Source of the DNA: Hydrogenophaga sp.
GTDB taxonomy: Bacteria; Pseudomonadota; Gammaproteobacteria; Burkholderiales; Burkholderiaceae_C
Reading direction: 5' to 3'
DNA length: 64,000 nt
NCBI GenBank assembly: GCA_011391595.1
Contig: JAABQG010000005.1
Coordinates: 20,158-84,157 of the forward strand
Part shown: one piece after another, positions 46,536-56,687 of the stretch
How the letters are laid out: every line of letters starts with the position of its first letter
Numbering within the stretch: the first letter of the stretch is position 1
Notes under the pieces: generated by a model
The model's input: only the letters and a program-made list of their open reading frames with translations
Databases searched by the model: none
Told to the model about the DNA's origin: nothing
Made by a program: the position numbers and the translations under genes

Positions 46536-47099
46536 ATGAGACAAGAGGAAAGAGACCCAGCCCCCTGGCTTTCAACGCACCGCCGCTGGAGCCTGGAAGA
46601 CGTGGCAAACCTGCTGACCTCGAAGACGGCATTGACCGAATTGACAATGGAGCAGGCGTTGTACACGGTGCAGTTCCTGACGCCGCGACGCGTCAAGGAG
46701 GGCCACGTCCTGATTCGTGAAGGCACGACCAACGCCGACTTCATGCTGCTGGTCCTGCAGGGCGAGGCCATCGTCGAGAATGAACTGACCAACGCGAATG
46801 ACTCCATCGTGCTGACGGTACTCGGTCCGGGGTCGCTGGTCGGCGAGCAGGGCGTGCTGGACGGCCAACCGCGATCGGCCAGCGTCACGGCGGTCACCGA
46901 CATGGACCTGGCGGTCCTGGATCGCGCCGCCTTGTCGCGTTTGTTGACCGGGCGACCCGACATCGGATGCAGCCTGCTGGCGGCCATCCTGACCCGGGTG
47001 TCCGAGCGGTTGCGCCTGACCACGCAGCGCCTGCGAACCCTGACCGCCATCAACCATTCGCTCCATGAAACCATGGAGAACGATCCAGGGCTGGACTGA
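46536..47099 (+). CDS. Stand-alone cyclic nucleotide-binding domain protein (Crp-like, no HTH)
   Basis: 187 residues. A cNMP-binding beta-roll spans about residues 45-150 (VKEGHVLIREGTTNADFMLL; VLGPGSLVGEQGVLDGQPRS; SVTAVTDMDLAVLDRAAL). The region after it is helical (RVSERLRLTTQRLRTLTAIN) but shows no helix-turn-helix, so it is not a Crp/Fnr transcription factor. The GExG...RxA-type phosphate cassette is seen only as GEQGVLDGQPRSASV, partly matching. Ligand and partner are unknown. No gene with an obvious output domain is adjacent. Confidence 0.78.
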   Translation: MRQEERDPAPWLSTHRRWSLEDVANLLTSKTALTELTMEQALYTVQFLTPRRVKEGHVLIREGTTNADFMLLVLQGEAIVENELTNANDSIVLTVLGPGSLVGEQGVLDGQPRSASVTAVTDMDLAVLDRAALSRLLTGRPDIGCSLLAAILTRVSERLRLTTQRLRTLTAINHSLHETMENDPGLD

Positions 47100-47101
47100 G
47101 C

Positions 47102-47875
47102 CTACTCACCCACCAGGTCGTTCAATCGCCTGGCTTCAAAATGCTCGGTCAGTGCGGCGTCGTCCGGCACACAGTCATCGACCGGTCGCTGGGCCGAAAG
47201 TATCTCCACCGCATGCCAGAGCAGTGCAATCTGATGCTCCTGCGACGCCGCGTTGTCGATCAGTCCCTTCATGGCCTGCGACAGCGGATCGTCCTCCAGG
47301 GTGATGCCATAGGCGGAAAACTTGTCCTGGGTCGGGGTCACGTCGGCGCTTTCGCCGACTTTTGAAGGGATGATGCGGGCCGGGATGCCGACCGCCGTGG
47401 CACCGGCGGGCACGGGCTTGATCACCACCGCGTTGCTGCCGATCTTGGCGCCATCCCCCACCACAAAGCCGCCGAGAACCTTGGCGCCAGCGCTCACCAC
47501 CACATTGCGGCCCAGCGTCGGATGACGCTTGGCACCCTTGTACAGCGAGGTTCCGCCCAGCGTCACGCCCTGGTAGATGGTGCAGCCATCGCCGATTTCA
47601 GCGGTCTCGCCGACCACCACGCCCATGGCGTGATCGAAGAACACGCGCTCGCCGATCACCGCGCCCGGGTGAATCTCGATGCCGGTCATCCACCGCGAAA
47701 CATGCGACGTGAAACGCCCCAGCCACTTCAGCCGGTGCGTCCAGAACCAGTGCGCCGGCCGGTGCAACAACAGCGCATGCAGGCCGGGATAGCAGGTCAG
47801 CACCTCCCAAGTGCTGCGCGCGGCAGGATCACGGTCGAGGATGCACTGAATATCGGAGCGAAGGCGGGAAAACAT
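47102..47875 (-). CDS. cysE: Serine O-acetyltransferase
   Basis: 257 residues from [20 protein letters not shown]. Left-handed beta-helix acetyltransferase: [40 protein letters not shown] and [19 protein letters not shown] show the hexapeptide repeats and active-site His and Asp residues. It makes O-acetylserine for cysteine synthesis. It is followed by a C-terminal tail of about 75 residues, longer than in the shortest homologues. It lies 10 bases after trmJ on the same strand. Confidence 0.94.
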   Translation of the reverse strand: MFSRLRSDIQCILDRDPAARSTWEVLTCYPGLHALLLHRPAHWFWTHRLKWLGRFTSHVSRWMTGIEIHPGAVIGERVFFDHAMGVVVGETAEIGDGCTIYQGVTLGGTSLYKGAKRHPTLGRNVVVSAGAKVLGGFVVGDGAKIGSNAVVIKPVPAGATAVGIPARIIPSKVGESADVTPTQDKFSAYGITLEDDPLSQAMKGLIDNAASQEHQIALLWHAVEILSAQRPVDDCVPDDAALTEHFEARRLNDLVGE

Positions 47876-47885
47876 GCGCACAAGT

Positions 47886-48692
47886 CTAGCGCGGGGCGTC
47901 CGACCGCGTTTCGTCCGCGGCCTTCCCCTGCAATTCGGCCGGTCGGCCCCCGGCAGACTTCGACGCCATCCGCGTCATCGCCTTGGCAATCCCGCGCAGG
48001 ATGTGGACCTCTTCCTGGGCCAGCCGGGCGCGGTTGAACAGCTGGTTCAGCCGCGGCATCAGCTTCTTGGGCGCCGCCGCGTCCAGGAAACCGATGTCCA
48101 CCAGCGACTGCTCCCAGTGCGCCAGCAGGCCGCTGACCTGGCGGGCATCGGCGAGCTGCGGCTCGACAGTGGCCGCCTGCACGGGGTACGCCCCCAGCGC
48201 CAAACGCCACTCGTAGGCGATCACCTGGATCGCCGCACCCAGGTTGAGCGAGCCGAACGAGGGGTTGGTCGGAATGCTCAAGGCGGCATGGCAGCGGTAC
48301 ACATCCTCGTTGTGCATGCCGAAGCGCTCCGAGCCGAACAGGAAAGCCACGCCCTGCCCCGCGCCGGCATCGCCTTGGGCCTGCGCCGCCAGCGCTTCAA
48401 AATGCGGGCGCGGCGCCACGGTGGGCGGGCCGAAGTCGCGCGGCGTCATGGCGGTGGCGCACAAGTGCGTCATGCCGTCCAGCGCTTCGTCCAGCGTGGC
48501 GACGATGCGTGCCTTGTCCAGCACGTCCAGGGCACCGCTGGCCCGCTGGATGGTTTCCTCGCGCCGCAGCACGTTGGCCCAGCGCGGCGCCACCAGCACC
48601 AGGTCATCGAAGCCCATGACCTTCATGGCCCGCGCGGCCGCGCCAACGTTGCCGGCATGGCTGGTGTTGATCAGGACAAATCGGGTCTGCAT
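47886..48692 (-). CDS. trmJ: tRNA (cytidine/uridine-32-2'-O)-methyltransferase, SPOUT family
   Basis: 268 residues starting [20 protein letters not shown], the TrmJ motif 1 (NIGAxAR type). SPOUT knot motifs follow: [18 protein letters not shown] and [20 protein letters not shown]. It 2'-O-methylates position 32 of certain tRNAs. It is divergent from suhB across about 134 bases and likely cotranscribed with cysE. Confidence 0.93.
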   Translation of the reverse strand: MQTRFVLINTSHAGNVGAAARAMKVMGFDDLVLVAPRWANVLRREETIQRASGALDVLDKARIVATLDEALDGMTHLCATAMTPRDFGPPTVAPRPHFEALAAQAQGDAGAGQGVAFLFGSERFGMHNEDVYRCHAALSIPTNPSFGSLNLGAAIQVIAYEWRLALGAYPVQAATVEPQLADARQVSGLLAHWEQSLVDIGFLDAAAPKKLMPRLNQLFNRARLAQEEVHILRGIAKAMTRMASKSAGGRPAELQGKAADETRSDAPR

Positions 48693-48783
48693 CGCGTCAA
48701 GCGTCTGGCAACGGGCCGGGCGGGTAAAATTCGGTTATTGTCGCCGCCCGCATCGCCGGCCCGGTTCATCCGCTCTTCAATCA

Positions 48784-48817
48784 TTTGGGGACAGAGCCAA
48801 AATCTGTCCCGCAAGGA
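48784..48817. repeat. GGGACAGA palindrome upstream of suhB
   Basis: GGGACAGA and TCTGTCCC form a perfect 8-bp stem with loop GCCAAAA (48788-48810), followed by CGCAAGGAT. Its reverse complement matches the opening of unit 2 between nrtA and nrtB (CTTGCGGGACAGA). The AAGGA of the element lies nine bases before the suhB ATG, so it seems to provide the ribosome binding site. Confidence 0.65.
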
Positions 48818-48826
48818 TAAAAATTC

Positions 48827-49792
48827 ATGTCGTCCCCCAACCTGCACCCCATGCTCAACGTGGCCGTCAAGGCCGCCCGCTCCGCTGGCGCGATCATCAA
48901 CCGTGCCGCCCTTGACGTGGAGGCGGTGCGCATTTCGCAAAAGCAGGTCAATGACTTCGTCACCGAAGTCGATCACGCCAGCGAGAAGGTCATCATCGAA
49001 ACCTTGCTGACGGCCTACCCCGACCACGGCATCCTGGCCGAGGAATCGGGCAGCGAGCACGGCGCAAAGGACGCCGAGAGTGTCTGGATCATCGATCCAC
49101 TGGACGGCACCACCAACTTCATCCACGGCTTCCCCGTCTATTGCGTCAGCATTGCGCTGGCCGTGCGCGGCAAGATCGAACAGGCCGTGATCTACGACCC
49201 CAGCCGCAACGACCTGTTCACCGCCACCAAGGGCCGCGGCGCCTACCTCAACGAGCGCCGCATCCGTGTCAGCAAGCGAACCCGCCTGCAGGAGTGCCTG
49301 ATCTCCACCGGCTTCCCCTTCCGCAAGGGCGACAACTTCAACGCCTACCTGCAGATGATGGGCGACGTCATGCAGCGCACCGCCGGCCTGCGCCGCCCCG
49401 GTGCCGCCGCACTGGACCTGGCCTACGTCGCCGCCGGGTATTCGGATGGCTTCTTCGAGACCGGGCTGCAGCCCTGGGACATGGCTGCGGGCTCGCTGCT
49501 GGTCACCGAGGCCGGGGGCCTGGTCGGCAACTTCACCGGCGAGGCCGACTTTCTGGACCAGAAAGAATGCCTGGCGGGCACGCCGCGCATCTACGGCCAG
49601 CTCGTGAGCATCCTGGGCAAGTACAGCAAGTTCGCAGGCGCCGGCGACAAGGCTGCCGTGCGCCAGGCCGCTGCGCCGATCGAAGGCGCCATTTCGGGCG
49701 ATGTCACCGGCGACGTCGTGGACGAAGAAGGGCCTGAGGTCACCAAGCCAGATGTCGCGATGGACATCAAGGGCAACAACGCAACTTTCTGA
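48827..49792 (+). CDS. suhB: Inositol monophosphatase family protein (SuhB)
   Basis: 321 residues. Lithium-sensitive phosphatase motifs are complete: [25 protein letters not shown] (metal ligands D-x-L-D-G-T) and the C-terminal [17 protein letters not shown]. SuhB hydrolyses inositol monophosphate and also takes part in rRNA transcription antitermination in enterobacteria. The last about 50 residues after KYSKFAG form an extra acidic Val/Asp-rich tail ([19 protein letters not shown]), beyond the usual length of about 265. It is nine bases before mutS. Confidence 0.94.
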   Translation: MSSPNLHPMLNVAVKAARSAGAIINRAALDVEAVRISQKQVNDFVTEVDHASEKVIIETLLTAYPDHGILAEESGSEHGAKDAESVWIIDPLDGTTNFIHGFPVYCVSIALAVRGKIEQAVIYDPSRNDLFTATKGRGAYLNERRIRVSKRTRLQECLISTGFPFRKGDNFNAYLQMMGDVMQRTAGLRRPGAAALDLAYVAAGYSDGFFETGLQPWDMAAGSLLVTEAGGLVGNFTGEADFLDQKECLAGTPRIYGQLVSILGKYSKFAGAGDKAAVRQAAAPIEGAISGDVTGDVVDEEGPEVTKPDVAMDIKGNNATF

Positions 49793-49801
49793 CCCTGCGC
49801 C

Positions 49802-52414
49802 ATGTCCGTCGCGCTCGACCTGAGTGCCCACACCCCCATGATGGCCCAGTACCTGGCCATCAAGGCGGAGCACCCCGATACGCTCGTGTTCTATCGCATG
49901 GGCGACTTCTACGAGCTGTTCTTCGCCGACGCTGAAAAAGCGGCGCGGTTGCTCGACATCACGCTCACCCGGCGCGGCCAGTCGGCCGGCCAGCCGGTCG
50001 TCATGGCCGGCGTGCCCTTCCATGCGATGGAAGGCTACCTGGCCCGGCTCATCAAGCACGGCGAGTCGGTCGCAATCTGCGAACAGGTCGGCGACGTGGC
50101 CACGTCCAAAGGGCCCGTGGAGCGCAAGGTGGTGCGCGTGGTCACGCCCGGCACGCTGACCGACACCGAGTTGCTGTCCGACAAGACCGAATCCATCCTG
50201 CTGGCCGTGCACCAGGCGCCGCGCAATACCTGTGGCCTGGCCTGGCTCAGCGTGACGCAGGGCGAACTGCACCTGGCCGAGTGCGCGGCGGATGAACTGG
50301 GCGACTGGCTGGCCCGCATCGCACCCAGCGAACTGCTATTCAGCGCCGACGTCACGCCGACCTTCGAACAACGCCTCAGGGGCCTGAAAACCAACGTCGC
50401 GCGCGGTCTGACGCTGTGCCAGCGCCCCGAATGGCAGTTTGACAGCACCTTGGGCCAGCGCAAGCTGCTCGAACAGTTGCATGCCGCCACCCTGAGCGCC
50501 TGGAACGCTGGTGACCTGGCCCATGCGCATGCCGCCGCCGCCGCCTTGCTGGCCTACGCCGAGCACACCCAGGGCCGCACTTTGTCGCACGTTCAGCAGT
50601 TGAAGGTGCAGCGCGGCGATGCGCTGATCGACCTGCCCGTGACGACCCGGCGCAACCTGGAGCTGGTGCAGACGCTGCGCGGCGAGGATTCACCCACGCT
50701 GGTCTCCCTGCTCGACACCTGCATGACCGGCATGGGCAGCCGCACCCTCAAGCGCTGGCTGCTGGAGCCGCAACGCGACCGCGGCACCGCAGCGGCCCGG
50801 CTCGAAGCGCTCGACGCCCTGCGCGGCGACCGCGGTGCCGGCCCCTGGAACGCCTTGCGAGGCCAACTCAAGGGCAGCAGCGATGTGGAACGCATCACCG
50901 CGCGCATCGCGTTGCGCCAGGTGCGCCCGCGGGAACTCGTGGCGTTGCGCCTGACACTACAAAAAACAGAGCATATTCTGTCCATTCCACGCTGGGATGG
51001 TGGACTTTTGACTGATATTTCCCGAAATTTGACCCCACCCGACGGCTGCGCGGCCTTGCTGGTGCAAGCGCTGCTAGAAGAACCCGCCGCCCTGGTGCGC
51101 GACGGCGGCGTCATCGCCAGCGGGCTGGACGCCGAACTGGACGAGCTGCGCGCCATCCAGACGAATTGCGACGCCTTCCTGCTCGACCTGGAAACACGCG
51201 AGAAGGCGCGCACCGGCATCGCCAACCTGCGCGTGCAGTTCAACCGCGTGCACGGCTTCTACATCGAGGTCACCCAGGGCCAGCTCGACAAGGTACCCGA
51301 CGACTACCGTCGCCGCCAGACGCTGAAGAACGCCGAGCGCTTCATCACGCCCGAGCTGAAGACTTTCGAGGACAAGGCGCTCAGCGCCCAGGAGCGTGCG
51401 CTAGCCCGCGAAAAGTGGCTTTTCGAGCAGTTGCTGGACCGCCTGCAGGCCTTCGTCCCGGCCCTTACCCGGCTGGCGGGCGCGCTGGCCGCGCTGGATG
51501 CGCTTTGCGCGCTGGCCGAGCGCTCGCTCACGCTCAACTGGTGCGCCCCACAGTTCGCCAAAGAGCCCTGCATCGATATCCGCCAGGGCAGGCACCCGGT
51601 GGTCGAAGCCCGGCTGGCCGAACTCTCGGGCGGCAGCTTCATCGCCAATGACACGGCGCTCGGGCCGAAGCAGCGCATGCAGATCATCACCGGGCCCAAC
51701 ATGGGGGGCAAATCAACCTACATGCGCCAGGTGGCACTGATCGTGCTCCTGGCCAGCATGGGCTCTTACGTTCCCGCCACGGCCTGCCGGCTCGGGCCGA
51801 TCGACGCCATCCACACCCGCATCGGCGCGGCCGACGACCTGGCCAATGCGCAGTCCACCTTCATGCTGGAGATGACCGAGGCCGCGCAGATCCTGCACAG
51901 CGCCACATCGCACAGCCTGGTACTGATGGACGAGATCGGCCGGGGCACCTCCACCTTCGACGGGCTGGCGCTGGCCAGCGGCATCGCCGCGCAGCTGCAC
52001 GACAAGACCCAGGCCTTCACGCTGTTTGCCACGCACTATTTCGAGCTGACCGAGTTCCCCGCCAGCCACCATGCCGCGGTCAACGTGCATGTGAGCGCGG
52101 CGGAGGCCGGCGGCGACATCGTCTTCCTGCACGAGATCCAGAGCGGGCCGGCCAGCCGAAGCTACGGCATCCAGGTCGCGCGGCTCGCCGGGATGCCGGC
52201 GGCGGTGCTGACGCACGCACGCCATGCACTGGCCTCCCTGGAGGCCGGCGCCACCGAAAGTCGCGCCCAGGTGGACCTGTTCGCCGCGCCGCCAGAGGCC
52301 GAAACCCTGCCCCCGAGCGCCGTGGAAGCGCGACTCTCGCAGATCAACCCCGACGTCCTGAGCCCGCGCGAGGCGCTGGACATTCTTTATTCCCTCAAGA
52401 AACTGAACAGTTGA
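49802..52414 (+). CDS. mutS: DNA mismatch repair protein MutS
   Basis: 870 residues. The N-terminal mismatch-reading domain carries the F-x-E motif in [15 protein letters not shown]; the ATPase domain has Walker [14 protein letters not shown], Walker [20 protein letters not shown] and [10 protein letters not shown]. It recognises mismatches and recruits MutL (not in the window). A segment of about 28 residues near 385-412 (around [14 protein letters not shown]) is AT-rich and derived from repeat copy C, in the core domain away from the ATPase. Confidence 0.96.
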   Translation: MSVALDLSAHTPMMAQYLAIKAEHPDTLVFYRMGDFYELFFADAEKAARLLDITLTRRGQSAGQPVVMAGVPFHAMEGYLARLIKHGESVAICEQVGDVATSKGPVERKVVRVVTPGTLTDTELLSDKTESILLAVHQAPRNTCGLAWLSVTQGELHLAECAADELGDWLARIAPSELLFSADVTPTFEQRLRGLKTNVARGLTLCQRPEWQFDSTLGQRKLLEQLHAATLSAWNAGDLAHAHAAAAALLAYAEHTQGRTLSHVQQLKVQRGDALIDLPVTTRRNLELVQTLRGEDSPTLVSLLDTCMTGMGSRTLKRWLLEPQRDRGTAAARLEALDALRGDRGAGPWNALRGQLKGSSDVERITARIALRQVRPRELVALRLTLQKTEHILSIPRWDGGLLTDISRNLTPPDGCAALLVQALLEEPAALVRDGGVIASGLDAELDELRAIQTNCDAFLLDLETREKARTGIANLRVQFNRVHGFYIEVTQGQLDKVPDDYRRRQTLKNAERFITPELKTFEDKALSAQERALAREKWLFEQLLDRLQAFVPALTRLAGALAALDALCALAERSLTLNWCAPQFAKEPCIDIRQGRHPVVEARLAELSGGSFIANDTALGPKQRMQIITGPNMGGKSTYMRQVALIVLLASMGSYVPATACRLGPIDAIHTRIGAADDLANAQSTFMLEMTEAAQILHSATSHSLVLMDEIGRGTSTFDGLALASGIAAQLHDKTQAFTLFATHYFELTEFPASHHAAVNVHVSAAEAGGDIVFLHEIQSGPASRSYGIQVARLAGMPAAVLTHARHALASLEAGATESRAQVDLFAAPPEAETLPPSAVEARLSQINPDVLSPREALDILYSLKKLNS
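50957..51040 (+). repeat. Dispersed element, copy C (inside mutS; GAGC-N17-CGCTGG)
   Basis: The TAGC end has changed to GAGC but the 17-base spacing to CGCTGG (50969-50995) is kept. It has the best hairpin of the family: CCATTCC and GGGATGG, 7 bp with one G-T pair, around ACGCT. Translated in frame within MutS. Confidence 0.6.
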
Positions 52415-52452
52415 AGACACCACAGATGTTCAGCCCCGAAAAGGAAACCCTC

Positions 52453-53280
52453 ATGACTTACTGTGTCGCCATCAAACTCAACGCCGGCCTGGTGTTCCTG
52501 TCCGACTCGCGCACCAACGCCGGCCTCGACCAGATCAGCACCTTCCGCAAGATGATCGTCTATGAAAAGCCGGGCGACCGCTTCATGGTGCTGCTGTCCG
52601 CCGGCAACCTGAGCATTTCGCAATCGGTGCGCGAGATCCTGCAGGTCGAGCAGATCAAGGACCACGAAGGCGGCGACCCGATCACGATCTGGAACGCCAA
52701 AAGTATGTTCGACGCCGCCCGCGTGCTGGGAGCCGCCGTACGCCATGTGTACGACAGGGATGCGGCCTCACTCAAGGCCTCCGGCGTCGAGTTCAACGTC
52801 TCGCTGATCTTCGGCGGCCAGATCCAGGGCGAGGCCATGCGGCTGTTCCAGGTCTATTCAGCCGGCAACTTCATCGAAGCGACCCCGGAGACGCCCTACT
52901 TCCAGGTCGGCGAGTCCAAGTACGGCAAACCCGTGCTCGACCGCGTGATCACCCCCGACACCCCGCTGGACGAAGCCGCCAAATGCGCGCTGGTGTCGAT
53001 GGACTCCACGCTCAAGTCCAACCTGTCGGTGGGTCTACCGCTGGACATGGTGGTCTATGAGGCGGACAGGTTCCAGACCGACCGGGTGATGTGCATCGAC
53101 GACCAGAACCCCTACTTCCAGATGCTGCACGGCAGCTGGGGCCAGAAGCTGCGCGAGGTGTTCGACAGCATCGAGGACCCGACCTGGGACGGGAGCGCGA
53201 CCAAGGTGCCGCTGATGGTGGCGTCGGCGCGCAACAAGCCGCTCAAGAAGATCACTTCGCCAAAGGAAAAACTGATCTGA
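52453..53280 (+). CDS. Proteasome-type peptidase (Anbu, ancestral beta subunit)
   Basis: 275 residues from MTYCVAIKLNAGLVFLSDSR, with AAGGAAA upstream. Thr2 would be the N-terminal nucleophile after Met removal, as in Ntn-hydrolase proteasome subunits; the segment FLSDSRTNAG and later SAGNLSISQSVRE fit the Anbu family. Anbu forms ring or helical assemblies, and its substrate is uncertain. In many bacteria it is next to alpha-E, circularly permuted ATP-grasp and transglutaminase-like genes; none is here, and the gene follows mutS by 38 bases. Confidence 0.87.
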   Translation: MTYCVAIKLNAGLVFLSDSRTNAGLDQISTFRKMIVYEKPGDRFMVLLSAGNLSISQSVREILQVEQIKDHEGGDPITIWNAKSMFDAARVLGAAVRHVYDRDAASLKASGVEFNVSLIFGGQIQGEAMRLFQVYSAGNFIEATPETPYFQVGESKYGKPVLDRVITPDTPLDEAAKCALVSMDSTLKSNLSVGLPLDMVVYEADRFQTDRVMCIDDQNPYFQMLHGSWGQKLREVFDSIEDPTWDGSATKVPLMVASARNKPLKKITSPKEKLI

Positions 53281-53318
53281 CCAGCGCGCCGGTGCCTCGC
53301 GGTCTGCGGCCTTGCCGT

Positions 53319-55631
53319 TCAGAACTTGTAGATGTAGGAAATTCCGACCAGCGCCACCGACTGGTTCGGGTTCATGCTCAGGGTCGTATTGTCCGAGTAC
53401 ACGAACGAGGTGCCGTTATTCACCCAGGACCACTCCCTGAACTGGGTGTTCTGATAGACCACGTTGACGCGGATCGCTGACTGGCGGCTCAGGTCATACA
53501 CGCCATACAGGCTCAGGTCCACGCTCTGGTAGGTCACGTCGGGCAGGCCGATCGCAGCCTGGGCCACATCGCTGGGCGGAGGCGGCGTCGGGGTGATGTT
53601 CGGCATCGTGCCCCCGGGGACGCCCGGTGCAGCCATCAGCCCGTATTTCGAGGTGTCCTTCAGGTAACCCACGAGCGCGCCCACCTGGAGTTGACCGGTC
53701 GGCTGGCCCTTCACGCCAAGGCCGATGCCGTTGCCTCGTGTCGTCAAGTCCGCGACGTAGCCCTGGTTGACCAGCGTGCTGGTGTTGCCCTGGGAGATAT
53801 AGCCATTGATCTTCCACCGACTGTTGATCGCATAGCTGGCGTCCAGGGCGTAGTAGGACGCCGTGGACTCCTGCCAGGCCTTGGCGCCGGCGATCGCGTT
53901 GTACCCGGTGACATTGGTCGACTTTCCGGAATCGATATTGAGTTGCACCTCCAGCGCTTCGGTCGGCGTCCAGCTGGCGCTCAGCTTGGCCTTGCCGAAG
54001 TCGACGTCGGCCATGTTCATGGGAAAGGCCGTTGCCGGGCTGACTGCCAGGAACTGGGCCGCGCTTCCGGTCTGCCCATAGCCCAGCCCGGCAGCTGCCA
54101 TGGCCGTGGTGGTGCTCAGGCTGGTCCAGTCACTGCCGGTCCGCTTGCCGCCGGCATAGCTGATGGCGCCTGTCAGGGTTTCGGACATGGCGCGGCGCAG
54201 CTCAAGCTTGTAGCCCTTCTCTTCGTTCCTGGCGCGCAGCACGTCCAGCCCGGCAATGCGGTCGATCAGGATCGAAGTGGGCACCGACCGTTCGTTCGAG
54301 GCGTAGTCCAAGTCCACGGTACCGCGGGTGTTGCCCTCGAACAGGTAGCTGGCCTCCAGCTTGCCGACAAGCCTGGTGGACGGCACGAGTCCGTTGTACC
54401 ACCGGTCGGTTTCATTCAGGTTGTACAACGCCAGTGGCGTCTTGTCTTCCTTGTTGTCATAGCGCAGATTGGCCAGCAGGTTCAGCCGTGGCATCGGCCT
54501 CGCCGTCAGCCCCAGTTGCAGCAGCGTGTTGTTCACCAGGCCCCCCAGATTGCTGGTGCCGGCCGGGGCATTGGCCAGGCCGCTGGCGGCGAAGTCCTGG
54601 TCCTGCGTGGCGCGCGTGTAGGCGTACTTGAACGTGCCGATGGTGGTGGGCGTGAACCGGTAGTTGCCCGCGAGGTAAAACTGGTTCGCCTGATTGTTCG
54701 GCGCCAGCGCCACGGGCAACTGCAGGACATTCTGCAAACTGGTGCCCCCCGGCACCGTGGCCGCCGGAAACAGCGTCGCCGGTCCGCCGGTCGGGTTGTT
54801 CAGGATGTTCGGCACCGTGGCCTGGCGGCTCAGGTACTCATTGATGAAGAAAGAGCCGTAATAGCCAAAGTTGAGGTTCAGTCCCTGGTTGTGATAATCG
54901 AACTTGGCCTCGATCTGCCGGGTGGTGCTGTTCACCGGCTCGGGGAGCATCAGCAGGGCCCACTTGGCCGTGGTGGCGCTGGGTCGGCCAGTGCAGACAT
55001 AGCTGTCCTGGGCATTGCCTTCGCCCTTGCAGTCATAGCCGGTGCCGGAGGTCCGTGCGCCGGTCCGGTCTTCGGTGCGGAAGCTGGCCTCGAAGCGCAA
55101 GTTGCGGGTCAGCCACTTTTCGGCATTCAGCCCCAGACCCACCCGCTTGATCGACAGGACGGTGTCCGTACCCGTGCCGGGCGCCGGCAGCCGGACCACT
55201 ACGGGGTTGGGCGTGGTCATGCCCAGCACGCCGCTGTTGAGGGTGCGAAGTTCGCTGTGCACCAGTTCGGAGAGGTCGCCACCGACCTTCCAGTCGCCCT
55301 GTTTTTCGTAGGACATGAACACTTCCCGGTCCGTCAGGCCGAGATTGTTGCCCCTGAAGTACAAGGCCGTGCCAGAAGCCTCGTCGCGCCGGTTGATGTC
55401 GAAGTCCAGCAACAAGGCGGCGTTCGGTATCAGCCAGCCGTTGTATTGCCCGAAGACCCCGCGCTCGTTCTCGGGACCGGTGACAGCGCCGATGCCTACG
55501 CTGATGAAGCTGTCGGGTAACGTCAAGGCTGCGATTTCGGCCTCGTCAGCATGCACAGGCGCGTATGCCGCCAGCACCGCCAGTGCCAAGAGCGACTTGC
55601 TGAAGCCGGAGTGTGGTTGATGAGTTTGCAT
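53319..55631 (-). CDS. MtrB/PioB-family outer-membrane beta-barrel protein
   Basis: 770 residues from ATG 55631 (MQTHQPHSGFSKSLL), with AAAGG nine bases upstream; a TTG three codons earlier is less likely. Signal peptide ends near VHADEA. The rest is a repetitive beta-barrel ending in SYIYKF, with the terminal Phe signal for outer-membrane assembly. MtrB/PioB barrels sheathe a decaheme cytochrome across the outer membrane for iron or other extracellular electron exchange. No N-terminal CxxC, found in Shewanella MtrB, is visible; this resembles PioB. It lies 15 bases downstream of the cytochrome gene. Confidence 0.88.
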   Translation of the reverse strand: MQTHQPHSGFSKSLLALAVLAAYAPVHADEAEIAALTLPDSFISVGIGAVTGPENERGVFGQYNGWLIPNAALLLDFDINRRDEASGTALYFRGNNLGLTDREVFMSYEKQGDWKVGGDLSELVHSELRTLNSGVLGMTTPNPVVVRLPAPGTGTDTVLSIKRVGLGLNAEKWLTRNLRFEASFRTEDRTGARTSGTGYDCKGEGNAQDSYVCTGRPSATTAKWALLMLPEPVNSTTRQIEAKFDYHNQGLNLNFGYYGSFFINEYLSRQATVPNILNNPTGGPATLFPAATVPGGTSLQNVLQLPVALAPNNQANQFYLAGNYRFTPTTIGTFKYAYTRATQDQDFAASGLANAPAGTSNLGGLVNNTLLQLGLTARPMPRLNLLANLRYDNKEDKTPLALYNLNETDRWYNGLVPSTRLVGKLEASYLFEGNTRGTVDLDYASNERSVPTSILIDRIAGLDVLRARNEEKGYKLELRRAMSETLTGAISYAGGKRTGSDWTSLSTTTAMAAAGLGYGQTGSAAQFLAVSPATAFPMNMADVDFGKAKLSASWTPTEALEVQLNIDSGKSTNVTGYNAIAGAKAWQESTASYYALDASYAINSRWKINGYISQGNTSTLVNQGYVADLTTRGNGIGLGVKGQPTGQLQVGALVGYLKDTSKYGLMAAPGVPGGTMPNITPTPPPPSDVAQAAIGLPDVTYQSVDLSLYGVYDLSRQSAIRVNVVYQNTQFREWSWVNNGTSFVYSDNTTLSMNPNQSVALVGISYIYKF

Positions 55632-55646
55632 GATGCTCAACCTTTC

Positions 55647-56687
55647 TCAGCGGAACTGGTATTGCGGGGTCGGGTTGGTCGCAGCCGGATTGTTCGAGCC
55701 GTGGACCTGGGTGTGGCAATTCAGGCACCCGCGACCCTGCGTGATGTTGATGGGGCTCTTGCCGGCAGGCGTCCCGCCGGCGGAGCGGGTATTGGCGGGC
55801 GTGTTCGCCGGCACCGAGCTGCCCCGGAGCGTCGGGATGTTGGCGTCGTGCGGCGTGTGGCACGAGTGGCACAGGAAAGGCGTACGCATCTTCAGCATGT
55901 TCTCGGTCACCGTCCCGTGCGGGTTGTGGCAGATGCTGCAGTCCTCGCTGACGGGCTGGTGGTTGTGCACGAACGGGCCGCGCTTTTCCATGTGGCAGGG
56001 GTAGCAGGTCTCGACCACGCTGTCGCGCTTCATAAGCTTCGGTCCGACCGAGCCGTGGGCGTTGTGGCAATCGGAGCAGCTCATCTTGCCTTCCAGGATC
56101 GGATGGCGCGACGGCTTGCTGATCTCCGTCCGTTGCGCCTTGTGGCACAGGAAGCAGATTTCAGGCTGCGTCAGCTTGCTGAGCACCTTGTCGCGGGCGA
56201 CGTGAACCTGGTGGCAGGACGTGCACGCCACGTCACGGGTCTGGTGCGTGCTGCCAGCCCAGTGCGAACGCTTTGCGTCCTGCTGGTGGCAACGCAGGCA
56301 CGGCTCGTTTCTGACCCTGGGATCGACGTTCGAGTTCTTGCCAAACACACCGAAAACAACATCCGGCTTCGGCCGGACCGCCTGGCCCTTGCGGTCCACA
56401 TGCGCTGTGCTGGCGCCATGGCAACTGATGCAGGTGGGCGTACGGCCGTCCGCCTTGACGCCATGGCGCGTCTTGCCAATGGCCAGCAGTTCAGGTGCGT
56501 CTGTCTCGTCATGGCAGGCGGTGCACCTGGCATCGTCCTTCAAGACCAGGTCATTCGCGCTGGCACTGGCTGCAACTTGCGCCGGCGCCGCCCTGACATC
56601 GTCCGCAGCCCAGGCCGCGCCGCCCAGAAACAAAATGCCCCAAACCGCCCATTGCACCGCAGCCATCAGTTTTCGCTTGATCTTCAT
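55647..56687 (-). CDS. DmsE/MtrA/PioA-family decaheme c-type cytochrome
   Basis: 346 residues with a signal peptide (cleavage near AWAADD). Exactly ten CxxCH motifs are present: CTACH, CISCH, CLRCH, CTSCH, CFLCH, CSDCH, CYPCH, CSICH, CHSCH and CLNCH. This fits the MtrA/MtoA/PioA family, a decaheme wire that lies inside the barrel encoded next to it. Direction (iron oxidation or metal reduction) cannot be told from sequence. No outer-surface MtrC-like cytochrome or inner-membrane CymA/MtoD gene is adjacent. AGGAAGG precedes the ATG. Confidence 0.92.
   Translation of the reverse strand: MKIKRKLMAAVQWAVWGILFLGGAAWAADDVRAAPAQVAASASANDLVLKDDARCTACHDETDAPELLAIGKTRHGVKADGRTPTCISCHGASTAHVDRKGQAVRPKPDVVFGVFGKNSNVDPRVRNEPCLRCHQQDAKRSHWAGSTHQTRDVACTSCHQVHVARDKVLSKLTQPEICFLCHKAQRTEISKPSRHPILEGKMSCSDCHNAHGSVGPKLMKRDSVVETCYPCHMEKRGPFVHNHQPVSEDCSICHNPHGTVTENMLKMRTPFLCHSCHTPHDANIPTLRGSSVPANTPANTRSAGGTPAGKSPINITQGRGCLNCHTQVHGSNNPAATNPTPQYQFR

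Noticed and set aside
53691..55520. 609-codon plus-strand open frame opposite the MtrB-like gene
   Set aside because: The minus-strand reading has a signal peptide, beta-barrel pattern and terminal Phe; the plus reading has none of these.
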